NCBI GenBank assembly: GCA_014529385.2
Contig: CM043971.1
Coordinates: forward strand, 92,561,340-92,625,339
Direction of reading: 5' to 3'
DNA: 64,000 nucleotides
DNA from: Adiantum capillus-veneris
Lineage: Eukaryota; Streptophyta; Polypodiopsida; Polypodiales; Pteridaceae
Shown: in pieces, positions 21,813-34,500 of the stretch
Layout of the letters: every line of letters begins with the position of its first letter
How positions within the stretch are numbered: position 1 is the stretch's first letter
The notes under the pieces: generated by a model
What the model was told of the DNA's origin: nothing
The model's input: the letters and a program-made list of their open reading frames with translations, nothing else
Databases searched by the model: none
Position numbers and translations under genes: made by a program

Positions 21813-22325
21813 TCACTTTGTCTCCTCTTGTGTTAGAAACTCCTCGCAACCAATCTGCAACTCTTGAAAGGACTCCTTTGTGAAGGTATGCCCGATCTTT
21901 TTAGGATTCCGCAAACTTGGTTGTAAAGAAGCCTGTTCAATCTTTTCCCTGTTGTTGGGTGGTAAGGGTGAAGCTACTGGTTTCACCTTCTTTGCTACAC
22001 TCTTGTATTTAGTTTCAACATGGACTTTTGGGCCAACTGTTTGGCTTTCTTTAAAGGCTTCTATTACTTGATACATTTCCATAGAGCAAACTTCCACAAC
22101 TTCATTTTCAAGATGCAAACTAGACCTCATTAAATCATCAAGCTCACCTATAGTATCTACAAAAGAAACTTGTTCACACAAACCCAAAACATTTTCAGTA
22201 GGCTTTAGCAACCCACTCTTTTTCATGCCTATTTGTACATTATGCACATATTGCCTCTCATATCTCTTCAAATCTTCAAGTTTTGTAAAACATACTGATC
22301 CATTCCTTGTTACCAAGGAGATCAT
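21813..22325 (-). pseudogene. Gypsy A protease-RT linker
   Basis: This 170-residue minus-strand stretch is in the same frame as the pol segment below it and separated from it by one TGA. It is a linker rich in Lys, Glu and Val with no known domain. It lies between the protease end (frame change near 22394-22325) and the RT start. It would be part of the continuous gag-pol polyprotein in an intact relative. Confidence 0.7.
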
Positions 22326-22393
22326 CGAGAAAGTTTCACCTATTTTTGGATCAAGCGAGACCCTTTTTCTTTCTGTACCACTGCAATCCCGCT

Positions 22394-24211
22394 TTACAAT
22401 GGTACTTGGCCAAAACCCATCATTTCTCTATGATCATGAAACTCTTTGCTTACCTTTGGTAGAGGATGTTCTCTGAGGTTGTCACGATTTCTTTCATGGT
22501 TTACACAAACTGTGAGAAATTGGACAGCACGTTTACCATCTTTGCTACGTATCCTAGCATATGCTGAACCATCGTCCATTACCTTTGTTTCCATTCGAAC
22601 TCCCACAATGTAGGGTTGTCCAAGGATGAGATGATATGAAGATGTATCCTGTACAAAGAAGTTTTGGTCAATCTTTACATCACCTATTGTTACCTTCACA
22701 CCTGGACATGCTGCATACAATTCACCGGATGAATTGTTTGCCACTTTTACCATCCAACCATGATCTGTGTCCATCGGCCATTTGCACTTGTTGTAGAGAC
22801 TCTTTGACATTATGTTTATTTCTGAACCATGGTCAATCAAGGCAACAAATGGCTCTTCAAGATCACCTACCTTGACCAAAGTTTCTGTAGTAGCCCTTGC
22901 CCAATGACTTCGTGAATAGTAACTCCTAGGAATATCTTCAACTTCTTCATCATCATTTGAGAAATACACTTGCTTCACTCTCCCACTAGATTGGTAGCAT
23001 CCTACCACAGCTCCATCATTCTCCTTATTTTGTAGTTGCATCCCTTGTGTCTTTGAGGTTTCCCCTTCAACCTGTGGACGAGAAACTTCAGCAAGGGTTT
23101 GCCTCTTTCTCTTGATGATGTCAATGATCTCCTCATGGAATTCACGCTTTGCAATGCCAAGAACTTCTCCCAGAGTAAACTCAATCTTGCTATTCAAGAT
23201 CCTTTCCTCCAAGACTTTCTTTAAATCTGTAGCAACCTCAATATCAGATTGTAGTTTATAAGTTGGGCCTTTTGTCTTACCTTTCGTTGGCTCTTTCTTC
23301 TTTCCTATTGTAGACTCCTCCATGAGTACTTTAGGTGGAGATGCTCCTTGTGTTGAGGGTGTTTGAGAAGGCATTGAGTCGCTTCTTCCCCCACTTCTAG
23401 AAGCTCTTTTTGATGGTCCTTCATCAACATTCTCATGTCTGCGCTTCTCTTCTACAATTGCCTCATTTTGTTGGCATTTTGTAATGTAGGCATGCATTGA
23501 CAATGAGTCCACTGGATCATTCCATCCTGTTTCTAGACGTATGCAATCACCTGCTTCATGTAGAATCTCTTTTGTAAGCTTTCCCTTTTTAGCTAATTGC
23601 ATGACATTTGGCCAAATTTGACCATGATGGTCACTCACCTCTTCATCACAAAAATGTTCAATTTTTACTCCATAAGTAGCTGCCTCAACTGAAGAGGTGG
23701 CATGCTTGGTTGCCATATCTTCAACTAAGGTTTGCATTCCCCCCTTCCCAAAGTTAGTTCTCAAGGGTAGACCTGTCTCTCTTAAGTGGATTTTACCATC
23801 CTTAAAAAAGACAACATCTTTTGAAAAAGCATCACTAAAATCATCACAATCCCTTCTTACATGGTCTGTACTATCACACCAAATACATCTATTAACAAAC
23901 CCTTCTTTGGGCTGTTGTCTTTGCCCAGGAAGTGGCCCTGATGGTTGGCCTTTTTCTTCAAGCTTTGCAAACCTCACCTTCAAGTCACGCATTCCCTTCA
24001 CAAGCTCATCTAGCATGGACTCATCAAACTTAGGAGCGATAAAAGTAGGCTTTACCATTTTGTCAGAAGTTGAGGTGGAAGGACTTGTAGTGTTTACTAC
24101 CATCTTGTCCCTTCTTCTTTGTCGTTTGGCAAGCAGTGAGATAGCACCTTCAACCTCATTCCAGTCGGTCTTTAGTCCTTGCTCAGCATCTTTGTCTTGC
24201 CAGGAAAGCAC
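22394..24211 (-). pseudogene. Gypsy A gag-protease
   Basis: 605 residues are open from just inside the 5' LTR edge. A CCHC zinc knuckle (CIWCDSTDHVRRDC, 109-122) marks nucleocapsid, which binds the element RNA. A retropepsin-like domain lies at about 445-560: VALIDHGSEINIMSKSLYNK, with Asp-His-Gly in place of the usual Asp-Ser/Thr-Gly, and YHLILGQPYI as the flap/ILG motif. No ATG is visible at the start; the frame opens within the LTR repeat boundary, so the gag N-terminus may be truncated. It ends in a frame change at 22394, so the protein is cut before RT. Confidence 0.8.
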
Positions 24212-26190
24212 CGGGCTTATGGCTGTGAGAGTTTGTGAGAGAACTCAACAAAAACTATATGGAGTTAAACCATAGATGCCATGAAGACTAGGGTTTGGAA
24301 AGAAGTGCAATCAAAGAAGACTCACTCTTTCTCTCTTGCACTCACACACACAAAGAAAGAACGCAAAAGAGAATGTCAAAACAATACGAAGATGAAAACA
24401 TCAAGGCTATGGTCATATCGTATCATGGGTAATATGAAAGGGTTAATGGATGAGTTAATGGCATTCAATCTTGGCTGACCAAATAGGCTACGAATTGTTC
24501 TTTGGAATTGTAGTTTTGTGCTTACCATAATATATATATTTTGTCTAGTGATTGGGATTAATTGTGTGTACAAATCCTCTTCGTTCATAGCAAGATAACT
24601 ACGCTTACATCAAAAGAAAAATTATAGTCTATGAGAGGTAGTATGATGGGATCCGGTAATAGAAGTATTTCATTGAGTCTTTCAGGGCTGAAGAGAAACA
24701 CTATACGTTGTTGAAAGTGTATTTTACAGCTAATCCATACGTTAATTCTAATAGATCGTACAGAGTAAAAGCGATAGAAATGATCATCATGTGGGTTATT
24801 CATCTAGGATAGTATGTGAGAAATGTAGATATGAGAGAAGTGAAGAGATGAGAAGTTTCCCTCCCAAGCCCTATTCTTGCCTGTAGGCAATAAGGATACT
24901 GCGGGGAGAGATGTACCTGTAGCAAGAGAACCTAGAGAGGATGAATTACTAAGAATGAGAGAGATAGGTTTGGTTAAGGAGATGAGATTATATACATATA
25001 TATATATATATATGTTGGATTAGAGATGAAAATGAAAACAACAAGAAATCAAGAAAACATCAATGTAGAACACATCTTACTTGAAACCCTTCGGCACCAT
25101 TATTGATGGGAGAGAGAAGAAGAGTGGATAACTCCACTTTGATTGATACACCAAGTGCAAGACCTTCTTTTATTAGAGTTGACCTTCTAAGGTTAGCTTG
25201 TTGCAAGAATGGCTAGTCTCCTTCTAGGAGAAAGTGTAGGCTTGGGCTTATGTTAATGGCTAAGTACAATTAGGCATTACTACTCACTCCCTCGAGAATT
25301 CCTCTCATCAATGGCTTGAATGCTTGAGTTACTTCCAAGGAAGAAGAGGTCCCCTTTTATAGGTGAAGGGAACCCCCAAGGGTTTACACAAGAAGAGAGA
25401 AGCCAGTGTGAACAGGAATTGGAAAAGTTGGAAATGAGCTGCCCCTCCGTGATGTGGGCAGACTGGGGTCCAGTATTTTGATCATATCTCCTCAACCATG
25501 GCTCCAAATAAAAAAGTAAAAATATGGGCAAAAACTTCAGCTCATTAGCTACGATTTTCATTTTAAAATTGTTTTCCAATTCGGATTGGAACCTTGTGTA
25601 AAAAATTCATCAAAATAGGGTCCATTTATGGCAGCAAAAGTCTTCATGTGGTCTCCTTAGCTTAGACTTTCATTTAATTTCAAAGAACAGCTCATGCCAT
25701 ATGAAAGCATGACATTGCTCCTTGACAAAGTTTTGTAATCATGCTTGCAATAATGCATTAAAATAAGTGTATCTTTGAAATCATGCCACCTAGTGTCCCA
25801 CTAGGATTTGATTCTCTCCTAGTAGCTATTTAAAAAGAAATATAAGAAAAGTATAAAAAATACATAGAATATATATATATATATTGGAGTTTACCCCAGA
25901 TATAGGATCTAGCTAGGGTGTGAGATGATAATGAAATAGTAGAAATAAAGAATCAATTCTTTTTGCCCCAAGTTAAAGAGGCGGAGCTATTGATGCTTTT
26001 CCCATAGTATTTTCTGATGGTAAAGTAAGGATATGTTACCCTTGAAGAAAATAATAGGATGAGATAGAAGGCTTATCATTATATTTAAATATGCATATGT
26101 ACACTATAGGAAATATAATTATGTATCTAAAAAAATACAAGATAGATCTTGTAGCATGCGTTCCCACTATGTACGTGTCACAGCACGACA
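24194..26190 (-). repeat. 5' LTR of nested gypsy element A
   Basis: 1997 bp matching 17769-19772. On the minus strand it starts TGTCGTGCTG at 26190. Short open frames inside it, duplicated in both LTRs, are not genes. A perfect tRNA-primer site was not identified next to its 24194 edge. Confidence 0.85.
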
Positions 26191-26487
26191 GCACGCGCGC
26201 ACACACTCTTGTACATGCACGCAGTATTAAGGTCTCCTTCACACACAACCGGCACGCCTACACACATGAACACTCACACATTGAAATGTTTTTTTGAAAC
26301 ATAGCTCTGAACGTATTTTGCAGGCACTAAGAAAGTGCAATATTCAAACCCAAGCTTGGAGACTCCATTTCTTGTGCCTCAGTTTTCACATGTTAAGCCC
26401 ATGAATTGAAGCGGAGGTTGAGAGGCATGTCCATTCTTCGGGTTCTTTTCCTCTCTTCTTGTATCCACGGTGCAGGAGCTTGTTGTG

Positions 26488-26488
<1 letters not shown>

Positions 26489-26538
<50 letters not shown>

Positions 26539-26557
26539 ATGCCCACATGCATAAGCA

Positions 26558-26642
<85 letters not shown>
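26489..26642. repeat. (CT)n and (AC)n microsatellites
   Basis: About 46 bp of CT repeat (26489-26534), a short spacer, then about 84 bp of uninterrupted AC repeat (26559-26642). All overlapping open frames are repeat artefacts. Confidence 0.97.
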
Positions 26643-26644
<2 letters not shown>

Positions 26645-26989
26645 AGCACGGATGCACGTAGTCCATGTGATAACTTCCTCTCGCTCCCTGGGAGCCTCTC
26701 AGGACACACACATACACTCAGCGTTACAGACTCCTCTCCCTCTCACTATCGTTAACAGAAATCCCTATCTCTCCTACCCATTTGGTCACACCTTTGGATT
26801 ACATAAACCTGCGGTATTGCATTTTTCACTACTCTCACACCCAAAGAGGCAAGTGATGAAGAAGAAGGGGGGGGGGGGAGTACCTGCTCTCGTTTTGCGT
26901 ATTTTGTTGTAGCGCTGCCGTGGAGCTCGCTGCTGTGTATAATTTCCCGTGAGTCGCATTTCAAAGGCTTTGCAACAATATTATAGTAG

Positions 26990-27274
26990 TGCCTTGTCGC
27001 ATGAGAGAAGGGGTGTTGTGCAGGCATTGCTAGGAGCCTCGCTTCACAGCGTCGTTTAAGCAAGGCCCAATTTGAAGCTTCGATTATGCTATGGCTACAA
27101 ATTCAAGTCGTCGATTATGCAACGGCAATGGTTGTTTATGCGATGACCAATTTTTTTATAAAAAAATTCCTTGCTTATATGACTGAAACCTTGTCTATGT
27201 GACGGATTCGTCATCGGTTAAATGACACCCGTCAATTATTAGTCCCTCGCAAACCCCCCCTATGGCTTGTAGTG
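26990..27274 (-). repeat. CACTA right terminus with subterminal repeats
   Basis: Read on the minus strand the end begins CACTACAAGCC. It then shows variants GTCACATAGAC, GTCATATAAGCAAGG, CATCGCATAAACAACC and TTGCATAATCGACG, the same motif as at the left end and in mirrored orientation. The A/T hairpin at 27149-27170 matches that at the left end. AAT follows at 27275-27277. Confidence 0.8.
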
Positions 27275-28063
27275 AATGAGACATCTTGTTACAAAGAAGC
27301 CATGCAAATGGATGACAAGGTCAAGTGGGAGTAGACCGTGCAATTGAGAACAACTCGATTGTCAATAATAACAAGACATGGGGCTTGGTTGAATTTCTAG
27401 AAGGCAAGAAGGCCTTCCAAATGGGTTTATAAGAAAAAATTTACATATGAAAATCCATAGCCTAAGTACAAGGCTCACTTGGTAGCTAAGCAATTCAAGC
27501 AACAAAAGGGAGTTGATTTTGATGAATCTTCTTGCTCATGGTCAAGATGACTACACTGCATACAGTGCTTGTCCAAATGGATGTGAAAACAAATTTTCTT
27601 CATGGGGATCTAGAAAGAGGATGTTTACATGAAGCAACCTGAAGGTTTTGAATATCCTAGGAGAGAGGATCATGTATGCAAACTCAAGAAAGCACTTTAT
27701 GGCATAAAGTAAAGCTCAAGGTAGTGGTATCAAAAGTTTTTGACACTTTTATGCGATCCCATGATTATAGAATGAGTCAAGAGGATCTCTACTTGTATAC
27801 AAAGAAACTTGATTCTTTGGTCATTATCATTCTAGATGACATGTCGAGTACATTGCATCATCAAATGCCAGCAAGGAAGCTATGTTGATCATGCTTAGTA
27901 TGTTGCAAACATCAGATGCCAACAAGGAAGCTATATGGTTGGCACTTTTAGTGGGATATTTAGACATCCAATAGGTTCCAATGTTGCATTATGATATTCA
28001 GAGTGCCATTTCTTTGGCAAGGTATCCCGTATCTCACTCCAAGTCAAAACACATTGGGGTGAG
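27275..28063 (+). pseudogene. Copia pol relic, 3' side of the CACTA insertion
   Basis: Frames read CYKEAMQMDD, WVYKKKFTYENP, YKAHLVAKQFKQQKGVDFDE, VYMKQPEGFEYPRREDHVCK and LKKALYGIK (reverse transcriptase), followed after further decay by VPMLHYDIQSAISLARYPVS and HSKSKHIGV (RNase H). It continues the copia frame interrupted at 1746. Many stops and small deletions, including loss of the YVDD region, show it was dead long ago. It is cut at 28063 by the TGTTGG end of an LTR. Confidence 0.85.
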
Positions 28064-28999
28064 TGTTGGAGGATCGCCACAATCGGGTGAAGTAGCGTAG
28101 CGAGAACTCAAACCAACATAAAAGATGTCAATCCGAGGATGTAGATAACCTAACTAGTGCATGAAAACATCAAAAACAATGTACTTACAACAATGCATTG
28201 AAGAGAAAGATGTCACTCTCAAGTCGAGAAGCAACTAAGGGGAAAACGCCTAAGTTTCTTGTGTGGTCTATCTCTCACTCTAATGATCTTTATGGTTGCA
28301 AAAATGAACTCCAAATGACATAAACTTGAGATTAAGAGTCTCTAGGCCATAGGCAGCAACAAAACTTGCAAAAGTCACCGTCGAGCAGATGAGCAACCGT
28401 GATCGTTGCCACCTCTTATCTTCACCAAAAATAAAGAATGAGGGGTGGTTTGGCTTGTCCTAAGGTTTAAGTACCTCTATCCATGCTTAGTTTCCCTTCA
28501 AACACCATTAACAACTCACAAAGAGAAAATAAACACACAAGGAGACCTAAAGCTAAAGATGCTCATTGTGTGGCACACACACACACACACACACACACAC
28601 TCAAACACAGCACATTAAAAATGTGCACAACGCTAAGAGTGAGAGGAAGCAACACAAGAAGTTTCATTAGCAATGCTTACTTGTACAATGAGTAGTGAAC
28701 ATGCAAGTGTAGGTGTGCTCTTCACTACTACGTAAGCTAATAGTTATTAGATCCCATATAATTACAAAATTTTGGCCCATATACCCGGGGTTATTTTGAC
28801 TAGAGAGAGATGATCATCACAAAAATGCGGTGGACTTAGGATATCTAGCCGCTCATTGAGTACAAATCTATTTTGATACAATCAAATTTTGTTTGGGTTC
28901 ATGAATTACATTGCTGGCTTAGGCAAAAATTGAATGAGTAAGTGGATGATTTTTTGTTGACTCGTTAGAACTGGCGTGACAGGATCCCTTGCTTCAACA
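28064..28999 (-). repeat. Probable LTR (936 bp) of a minus-strand retroelement
   Basis: The block begins TGTTGGAGG and ends CTTCAACA, i.e. it has TG...CA ends. On the minus strand it is preceded by a polypurine tract (GAGGGGGGAG, plus-strand 29000-29009), as expected of a 3' LTR. It contains a (CA)n run at 28574-28599. The partner 5' LTR is not in the window. Confidence 0.6.
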
Positions 29000-30692
29000 C
29001 TCCCCCCTCATGGATTCTTCTTGTCCCTGACAAGATTTTACTCTTTGAGTAGGGGATTTCTTTGCTTTTGTTTGTTCACATATTGTTTAAAGGCCAATAT
29101 CATTTGTTGCACATGATCCTCCTCTTGAGGTTTGTTGATTCTTGTTAGTGGGTTTTCACGTTCATGGAGGGTATAGGCTAGAAATCTTAGCCGCAGATCC
29201 TTGCATATGGGCATGAAGTTTGTGGAGTCGATCTCAAAGTAGCCTAGGTAGAAGGCTTCTTCAAATTTTTGCTTGGGGAATCATTAAGATTCAAAATGAG
29301 AAATGTGTACCCCTCCAAGAATGAAGTCCATTTGACTTTTGTGGCCTTTGTATTTTTGAATGTATTGACACAAGCGGAGTGTATGTAACAAATTTTAAAC
29401 ATCATTTTGCAGGCAATATCTGGTTTCCCTCAAACTAGGTTGATCATTTGTTTGATTGGCTTCCTCATGTATGCAAGTGAAGGTGCCTCTCTTGACTCGT
29501 GGAAGACTGCGTAGTTGAGCCATGTAGGGTGGGAAACAAGCAGGTACTCAAAATCATTCCACCTTCTTCTCGTGATGATTGGGCAATATGTGGGGTCAAT
29601 CTAAAGGTGGGTTGGAGCAAGAGAGTTTACTGTTACTGCGTGCATGCTTGTTCTCCCTCACGAATCTGATTTTCCATTTTTGTTTTACCTCTTTGATCTG
29701 TTCTGTGTTTCACTCTGATATATGAATTCTTATAGCTACACTCGGCATCATGTAAAATTTCCTACAATAGCTCCTTTTTATCTTTCATCGTCAGCCATTT
29801 GAGTAGTGGCTAGGGAAGTTCTGTGTTCCACTCTGATATATGAATTCTTATAGCTACCCTCGGCATCGAGCAAAATTGCCAACAATAGCTCCTTTTTCTC
29901 TTTCATCGTCAGCCATTTGAGTAGTGGGAAGGGAAGTTCTAGTTTAGGAACCTCCTCTCATAACTGCTATGGAGTGATATATTTTAACAGATATGATTTT
30001 AACAAATGGTGTTCGTAGAGGAGGTTCTTGGCCACAACTTTCTTTGTCACTTTTGAGTGCTCCCCTGGTAGATGTGAGTACTCTAGCGGTATTTTTTGTG
30101 GTTCGGCTGAAGTACCCACATTACCTGGGCTTCAAGCTTTTTTTTTTTTGGTTCTATCTCTTCTTCTAAGTTTTTGAATTCTAGCCCTTTTTTCAAGGGT
30201 CCTTGGTCTCGAGGAGGGAGGTTCTAAATGTGTTCAATCTTTGAAACCTAATTTCTTAGCTCCTCGACTTCCCGAATCGACTTTCCACAACTTTTCTCAT
30301 ACTTGCACCCCGTCTTCACCATAAGCTGTCATTCACTTACTGATCACTCCCATGTTTTTCTTTTGTCACCATGTCATTATTTCACCTGCTTTTCTTATTT
30401 TTCCTTGTTTTTTTCTAGAAAATTGACAAAAAATAAAGAAAAATAGCTAGGCGGATTGGATGTTAACTTTATTGTAGCTCCAGTCAAGTTGTACATTATG
30501 CCTTCTCTTCCAAGGTTGCCCTAGTAATAAATCATGTTGTGTGTGCTTATCTTCTACCATATAAAATTGATGAGGATGGAAACCCATTTGTCATTTGCAC
30601 GCTTTCCATTCTTGAATTTTTCAGCCCAATCACTCAATTTTATCCCCATTATGTATCCAAAATACAAATCATAACGTGTTCCAATCATAAGG
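29000..30692 (-). pseudogene. Retroelement relic with a protease-like tail, minus strand
   Basis: Decayed minus-strand coding. At about 30610-30460 the phrase DLLLGQPWKRRHNVQLDWSY resembles the end of a retropepsin domain (ILG/LLGRPW...HDW). Downstream, LPFPLLKWLTMKEKKELLLA and ILLDAEGSYKNSYIRVEHRT occur and are then duplicated. I see no reverse transcriptase motif. The direction agrees with the LTR at 28064-28999. Assignment to gypsy is tentative. Confidence 0.5.
29700..29935. repeat. 118-bp tandem duplication
   Basis: 29700-29817 and 29818-29935 are near-identical head-to-tail copies (GTTCTGTGTT(T/C)CACTCTG...). On the minus strand they repeat the block ending in KNSYIRVEHRT within relic coding sequence. 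Confidence 0.9.
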
Positions 30693-31592
30693 TGTTAGCC
30701 GGTTGCCCGCGGTGAATGTCTGTAGCATAGCTATCTGGCACTAACATAATGTCAATACTCAAGGAAGTGACTCGGATGGGACACGGAGACTCTTTGAAGT
30801 TGTCAATCTCAAGAAGTGAACCTAAAAATAAGACACACCAAATCAACAAGAAAACCACCACTCAATGATCAATAAAATCTATATACGTCCTTTCTCACCG
30901 CACTCGATTATCACGCTATTTTGGCACTCGAACGGGCTCAAAATGTAACAAAACTTTAGGAAGAGGTCTAGACACCTAGGGACACTATCCTACCAAGACT
31001 AGTCGCAATCCAACAAGGTACCAAAATCATGCTCCATTATGAAAAAGGTCTTGAAAAATACAACAAAAGTATCCAAAAAGGTCGCCCTAAGGTTTAGGAA
31101 TACTCTCCTATGGTCAAACGTCAAAAAACAGTGATTTAAGCACTCAAATTTGATGATTAGACTCACAAACGCGTTGTCGTGAACCTCAACAAAACTTGCA
31201 ATGCTTACACTTAATTGAAAGAAAAAAGAGAGAGGAGCACAATGCAAGTTTCAAAACTGAAAATGGATTACCCAATCATTAGCTGTGATGATTACAAGTT
31301 GGAGCTTTGTAGTCGCTTGAGCTTACATACATCAGAGCTCTTTTCTCCTTCCAAAGATAAGCCTCCTTTCACATTGAAGTTATCGACCTTTATATCTAGG
31401 GCTTTCTAAATGGCTAGTGACCGGTTCACATGGACCTTTACAACAATCATGACATAATTACAACCCAAGGAATCGACTTGCTAGTCTGGAATCAGGATTT
31501 ACACAGAGTATCACTATAGTAGCTCGAAAAAATAATAGACTACAATTGTGGTGTCCGGCTACGTGTCCGGCCAATTGGGCATACGTTTGGGC
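30693..31592 (-). repeat. Possible second LTR
   Basis: The block starts TGTTAGCC and ends TTGGGCA. On the minus strand a purine-rich run (AGGAAGGGGAGAAT, about 31601-31614) precedes it, as a polypurine tract would. There is no partner LTR and no target duplication; boundaries are tentative. Confidence 0.35.
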
Positions 31593-31599
31593 AATCCTC

Positions 31600-34500
31600 T
31601 AATATTCTCCCCTTCCTAAATTGTGTCATCCCTTGGCACGACCATGTCCCAGTCTTTTCATTAGGGTTGTCTTCAGGTTTATCTTCAAGGCTGGTCTTTA
31701 GCTGGGGAAGTGATTTGTCATTGATGAAGATCCCCCTTCCTTATGTGATTCTGTCTATTGTGTTCTGATTGATGTGTGTATTGGAGTTCGGTATCCATAT
31801 TTGATTGTTTTTGCTGTAGAAGACTTTCTTTGTAGTTGAAGATGAGGTATCCATCTGGAGATTGTAACACCCTCAATTGTAATTGGAAAGTTTGTTGGCT
31901 CTTGGTTGTTCTTGCTTTGGGAGTAGCCCTCTGTTCCTTGACTGATCTTCGTTGTTCCAGGTTGAGCTATAACTTTGGGTAACCATATTTGAGTGTTACC
32001 TTTGAAAAATCGTTGTGCTTCGAGTAGCTTCATTGGAATCATCTTTTGCTTCACTTATCTTTCTTGGGTAGATTAACTAGAGTCTGACTTTGGTACCCAA
32101 ACTTGTTGCATTATTTGCTTCTTTGATCTTTTCTTTTGCCTCTTGTGGTTGTTCTTTCTCATGTTTGAGTTTTTTGTCTTGCATTGATAGCTCGGCTTGC
32201 TCTTTGTAGAACTCTTTGGTTGAAGTGAGTAGGTCCAGGCTATTAATTTAGGTTTTTTGGCCCAAACACTAGTGTGTCCTTGAAAGTAGCCATGAGCAGT
32301 GATTGATTCATTTGATATGACCCACCCAATGACCTTTGGTTGTTGAGGTTGAGCTCGAGCTTCATGTATTCAAACTGGGTCATTGACTTTGATGTACTCT
32401 TTTGATACTAACACTTGGTTGATACTCTTTTGTCTTCTTTTGGAGGCTTTGATGCGATGGAAACTTTGATTGATAGAAGTTTTGCTTTGGTTTCCATTGC
32501 ATTGTTGATGGTGTGGCTCTTGATGTAGAAGCTTTGTTGGAATTTAGGTAGACACTTGTTGAAGGTAAAACCGTCTTGCGAGGTTGATTTTCTTCAGTAT
32601 TTACTTTAGATTTACCTTTTTCCACGATGGTTTGCAATTTCTTCTTTGTAAGGATTTGAGAAGCTTCATGGACTCTTCATGGAAGCTTTTGATTGCTGTT
32701 GAAAGAAGATGTTCCTGCAGCTTTCTATCAGGACTAAAGTCTCCTTAATGTGATGGGAGTCGATTATGTGGAAAGTATCCTTGTACTCAACTTGAGTACA
32801 GCTTTTGCCACGCCAAAGCTAGGAATCGGCATTTTTGAACTTGTGTACACTTTTGTCTAGCTTGGTGACTGGCGGATTTTCCATCATTATCCACGTTCCA
32901 TAAGACATTAATTTTTTGTTGCTTCTTGATCTATCACAGCTGAACATGTGATTTTCAGTCTTGTTTCTCTTCATATGTTGAATTTGATTGTCGTAGGAGA
33001 CAATCTATCTTCTTCCTTATCCTTGTTCTTCTCTTGATCTTGTGTTTATTGAACATTTGACGTTGAACTTGAAAATTTTACTCCTTCATCTGCTGTCATT
33101 TGCGCTTTTTCTCAAGTCGACTTCTTTAAAACAACTTTTGTTGATTCTTTGGGTATGTTAATGATGACACATTCTCATGGTTGCTTTGCTTTCTTTGTTT
33201 GCACTTTGGCATCATGCTCCATGATGTAGCTATCTGTTTTACCTTTTCTACTTTCACACTCACAAACCTCATTAGCTTCCTTCAACGCCTTTATCGTAAA
33301 TAAGGGAGTTATGTCATAGTCACTTGAAAGTTTGTCTTCAACATCATTTAGAGGATATTGTATAGAAACTTCGTCCACAATTCGTTTGAAATCTCTTACT
33401 AGTTCTGTTTCAATAGCTTCAGAGAGGTTTCCAATTTCTTAGATAGCCAAAACCATTAGAAAGGGTCTAATATCATAGCCATCTTTGTTTCAAAATGTGT
33501 TGTTGGTCACCTCATTTATAGACATCAAGAGTTATCAGTATTTGATCCCATCCAAAGGGTTCAAATAACTCCGCAGGGAATGGCTCCTTAATGTAAGCTT
33601 CATCTTCTACTGAACCCTCTAGGATACAATATTCCTTGCTAAGACTCCCATATTTTGATGTCCCGCACATCAAAATATCCTTCACTATTTAAACATGTAC
33701 TTGCGTTCTGTCATCTATAGTTATAGCAAGATATTCTTTCAGAGTTTGGTTTACGTCCTTGTAACTATGGTCTTTTGTGTTAACCTTGGTTGTGACATCC
33801 TTATGCCGTAAGTAGAGGTGGTCATAGCCCCAGTCTTGGACCATTTTGAGTTAACGCACAAATGGTTGTCCCAAAATAACTTCAAAGTTGTTGCATTTTC
33901 CAAAGTCTACCACCGCAAAGGTATATTCATATTCTATCCCGCATGAGGATACTATCACTTGTTCCAGCATTCCCAAGGGTCTTTCTACATAACCATTGGC
34001 TAATTGCAATTTTATGTGAGATTTCCTAAGAGCTAGGCTCCCCCATTTCTCCCAGATTTCCTTTGCAGAAATGGATATTCCAACCCCAATATCAAGTATG
34101 GCTATTGTTTTTATTCCCTTGTACTCGAGTGGTAAGGTAGTATTTCCTTCCTCTCCTTTGCAATAGTCACCCCACCTTATTCATTGGTACCGACTTTGCA
34201 TGTTGTTTCTTAGGCAAAGTTACATCCATGTTGTCATTTGGGAGTTGGTCATGTGAAGGGATTTTCAATCCCATCTTTTCCAGGTGTTTGTCCATTTGGC
34301 CCCATAGATGCAGTCTAATTTTTAGCAAGGCTCTGCAAGAGTAATAGTGCATCTTATAGGGGATGACATCACTTCATGCAAGCTTTTGGTATCCATCATT
34401 TTTGGTGTGGCTTTCCACTAAGAAGGTACCACTCTAACCTTAGATTTTGTTTCTAGTTCTCCTATGAAAGATGACAAAGTCTATAGAGAGTGTGTTTTTC

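Larger units (their letters stand above)
17769..26190 (-). mobile_element. Ty3/gypsy-like LTR retrotransposon A, nested in the CACTA
   Basis: This 8.4-kb element has two about 2.0-kb LTRs flanking gag-protease-RT-RNase H coding on the minus strand. The LTRs differ by roughly 1-2%, mainly transitions and a TA-repeat length change, so insertion is fairly recent. The pol frame lacks the integrase catalytic core. The element inserted about 150 bp downstream of the NT-C2 relic, which adds about 8.4 kb to the host CACTA. Confidence 0.85.
1747..27274 (+). mobile_element. Giant composite CACTA (En/Spm-type) transposon
   Basis: The left end begins CACTACTACATTTG and the right end, read on the minus strand, begins CACTACAAGCCATA. 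Both are flanked by AAT (1744-1746 and 27275-27277), the 3-bp duplication typical of CACTA elements. Removing the element and one AAT restores the phase of a copia pol gene, which is strong independent evidence for these exact boundaries. Both ends carry inverted subterminal repeats of the type GTCGCATAAGCGAC and a poly-T/poly-A hairpin. The interior encodes a TNP2-type transposase (plus strand). It also carries host gene pieces (SET, PRR, PPR, ERF, NT-C2) and a later nested gypsy element (17769-26190). Without that gypsy element it would be about 17.1 kb. The terminal repeat proper is short (CACTAC plus partial matches), so mobility is doubtful. Confidence 0.85.

Noticed and set aside
23697-24275. 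192-residue plus-strand frame opposite gypsy A gag
   Set aside because: Antisense shadow of the gag-protease frame, which has clear domain motifs.
17769-26190. 5-bp target-site duplication for gypsy A
   Set aside because: The bases after the right LTR (GCACG) have no match immediately left of 17769-17773.
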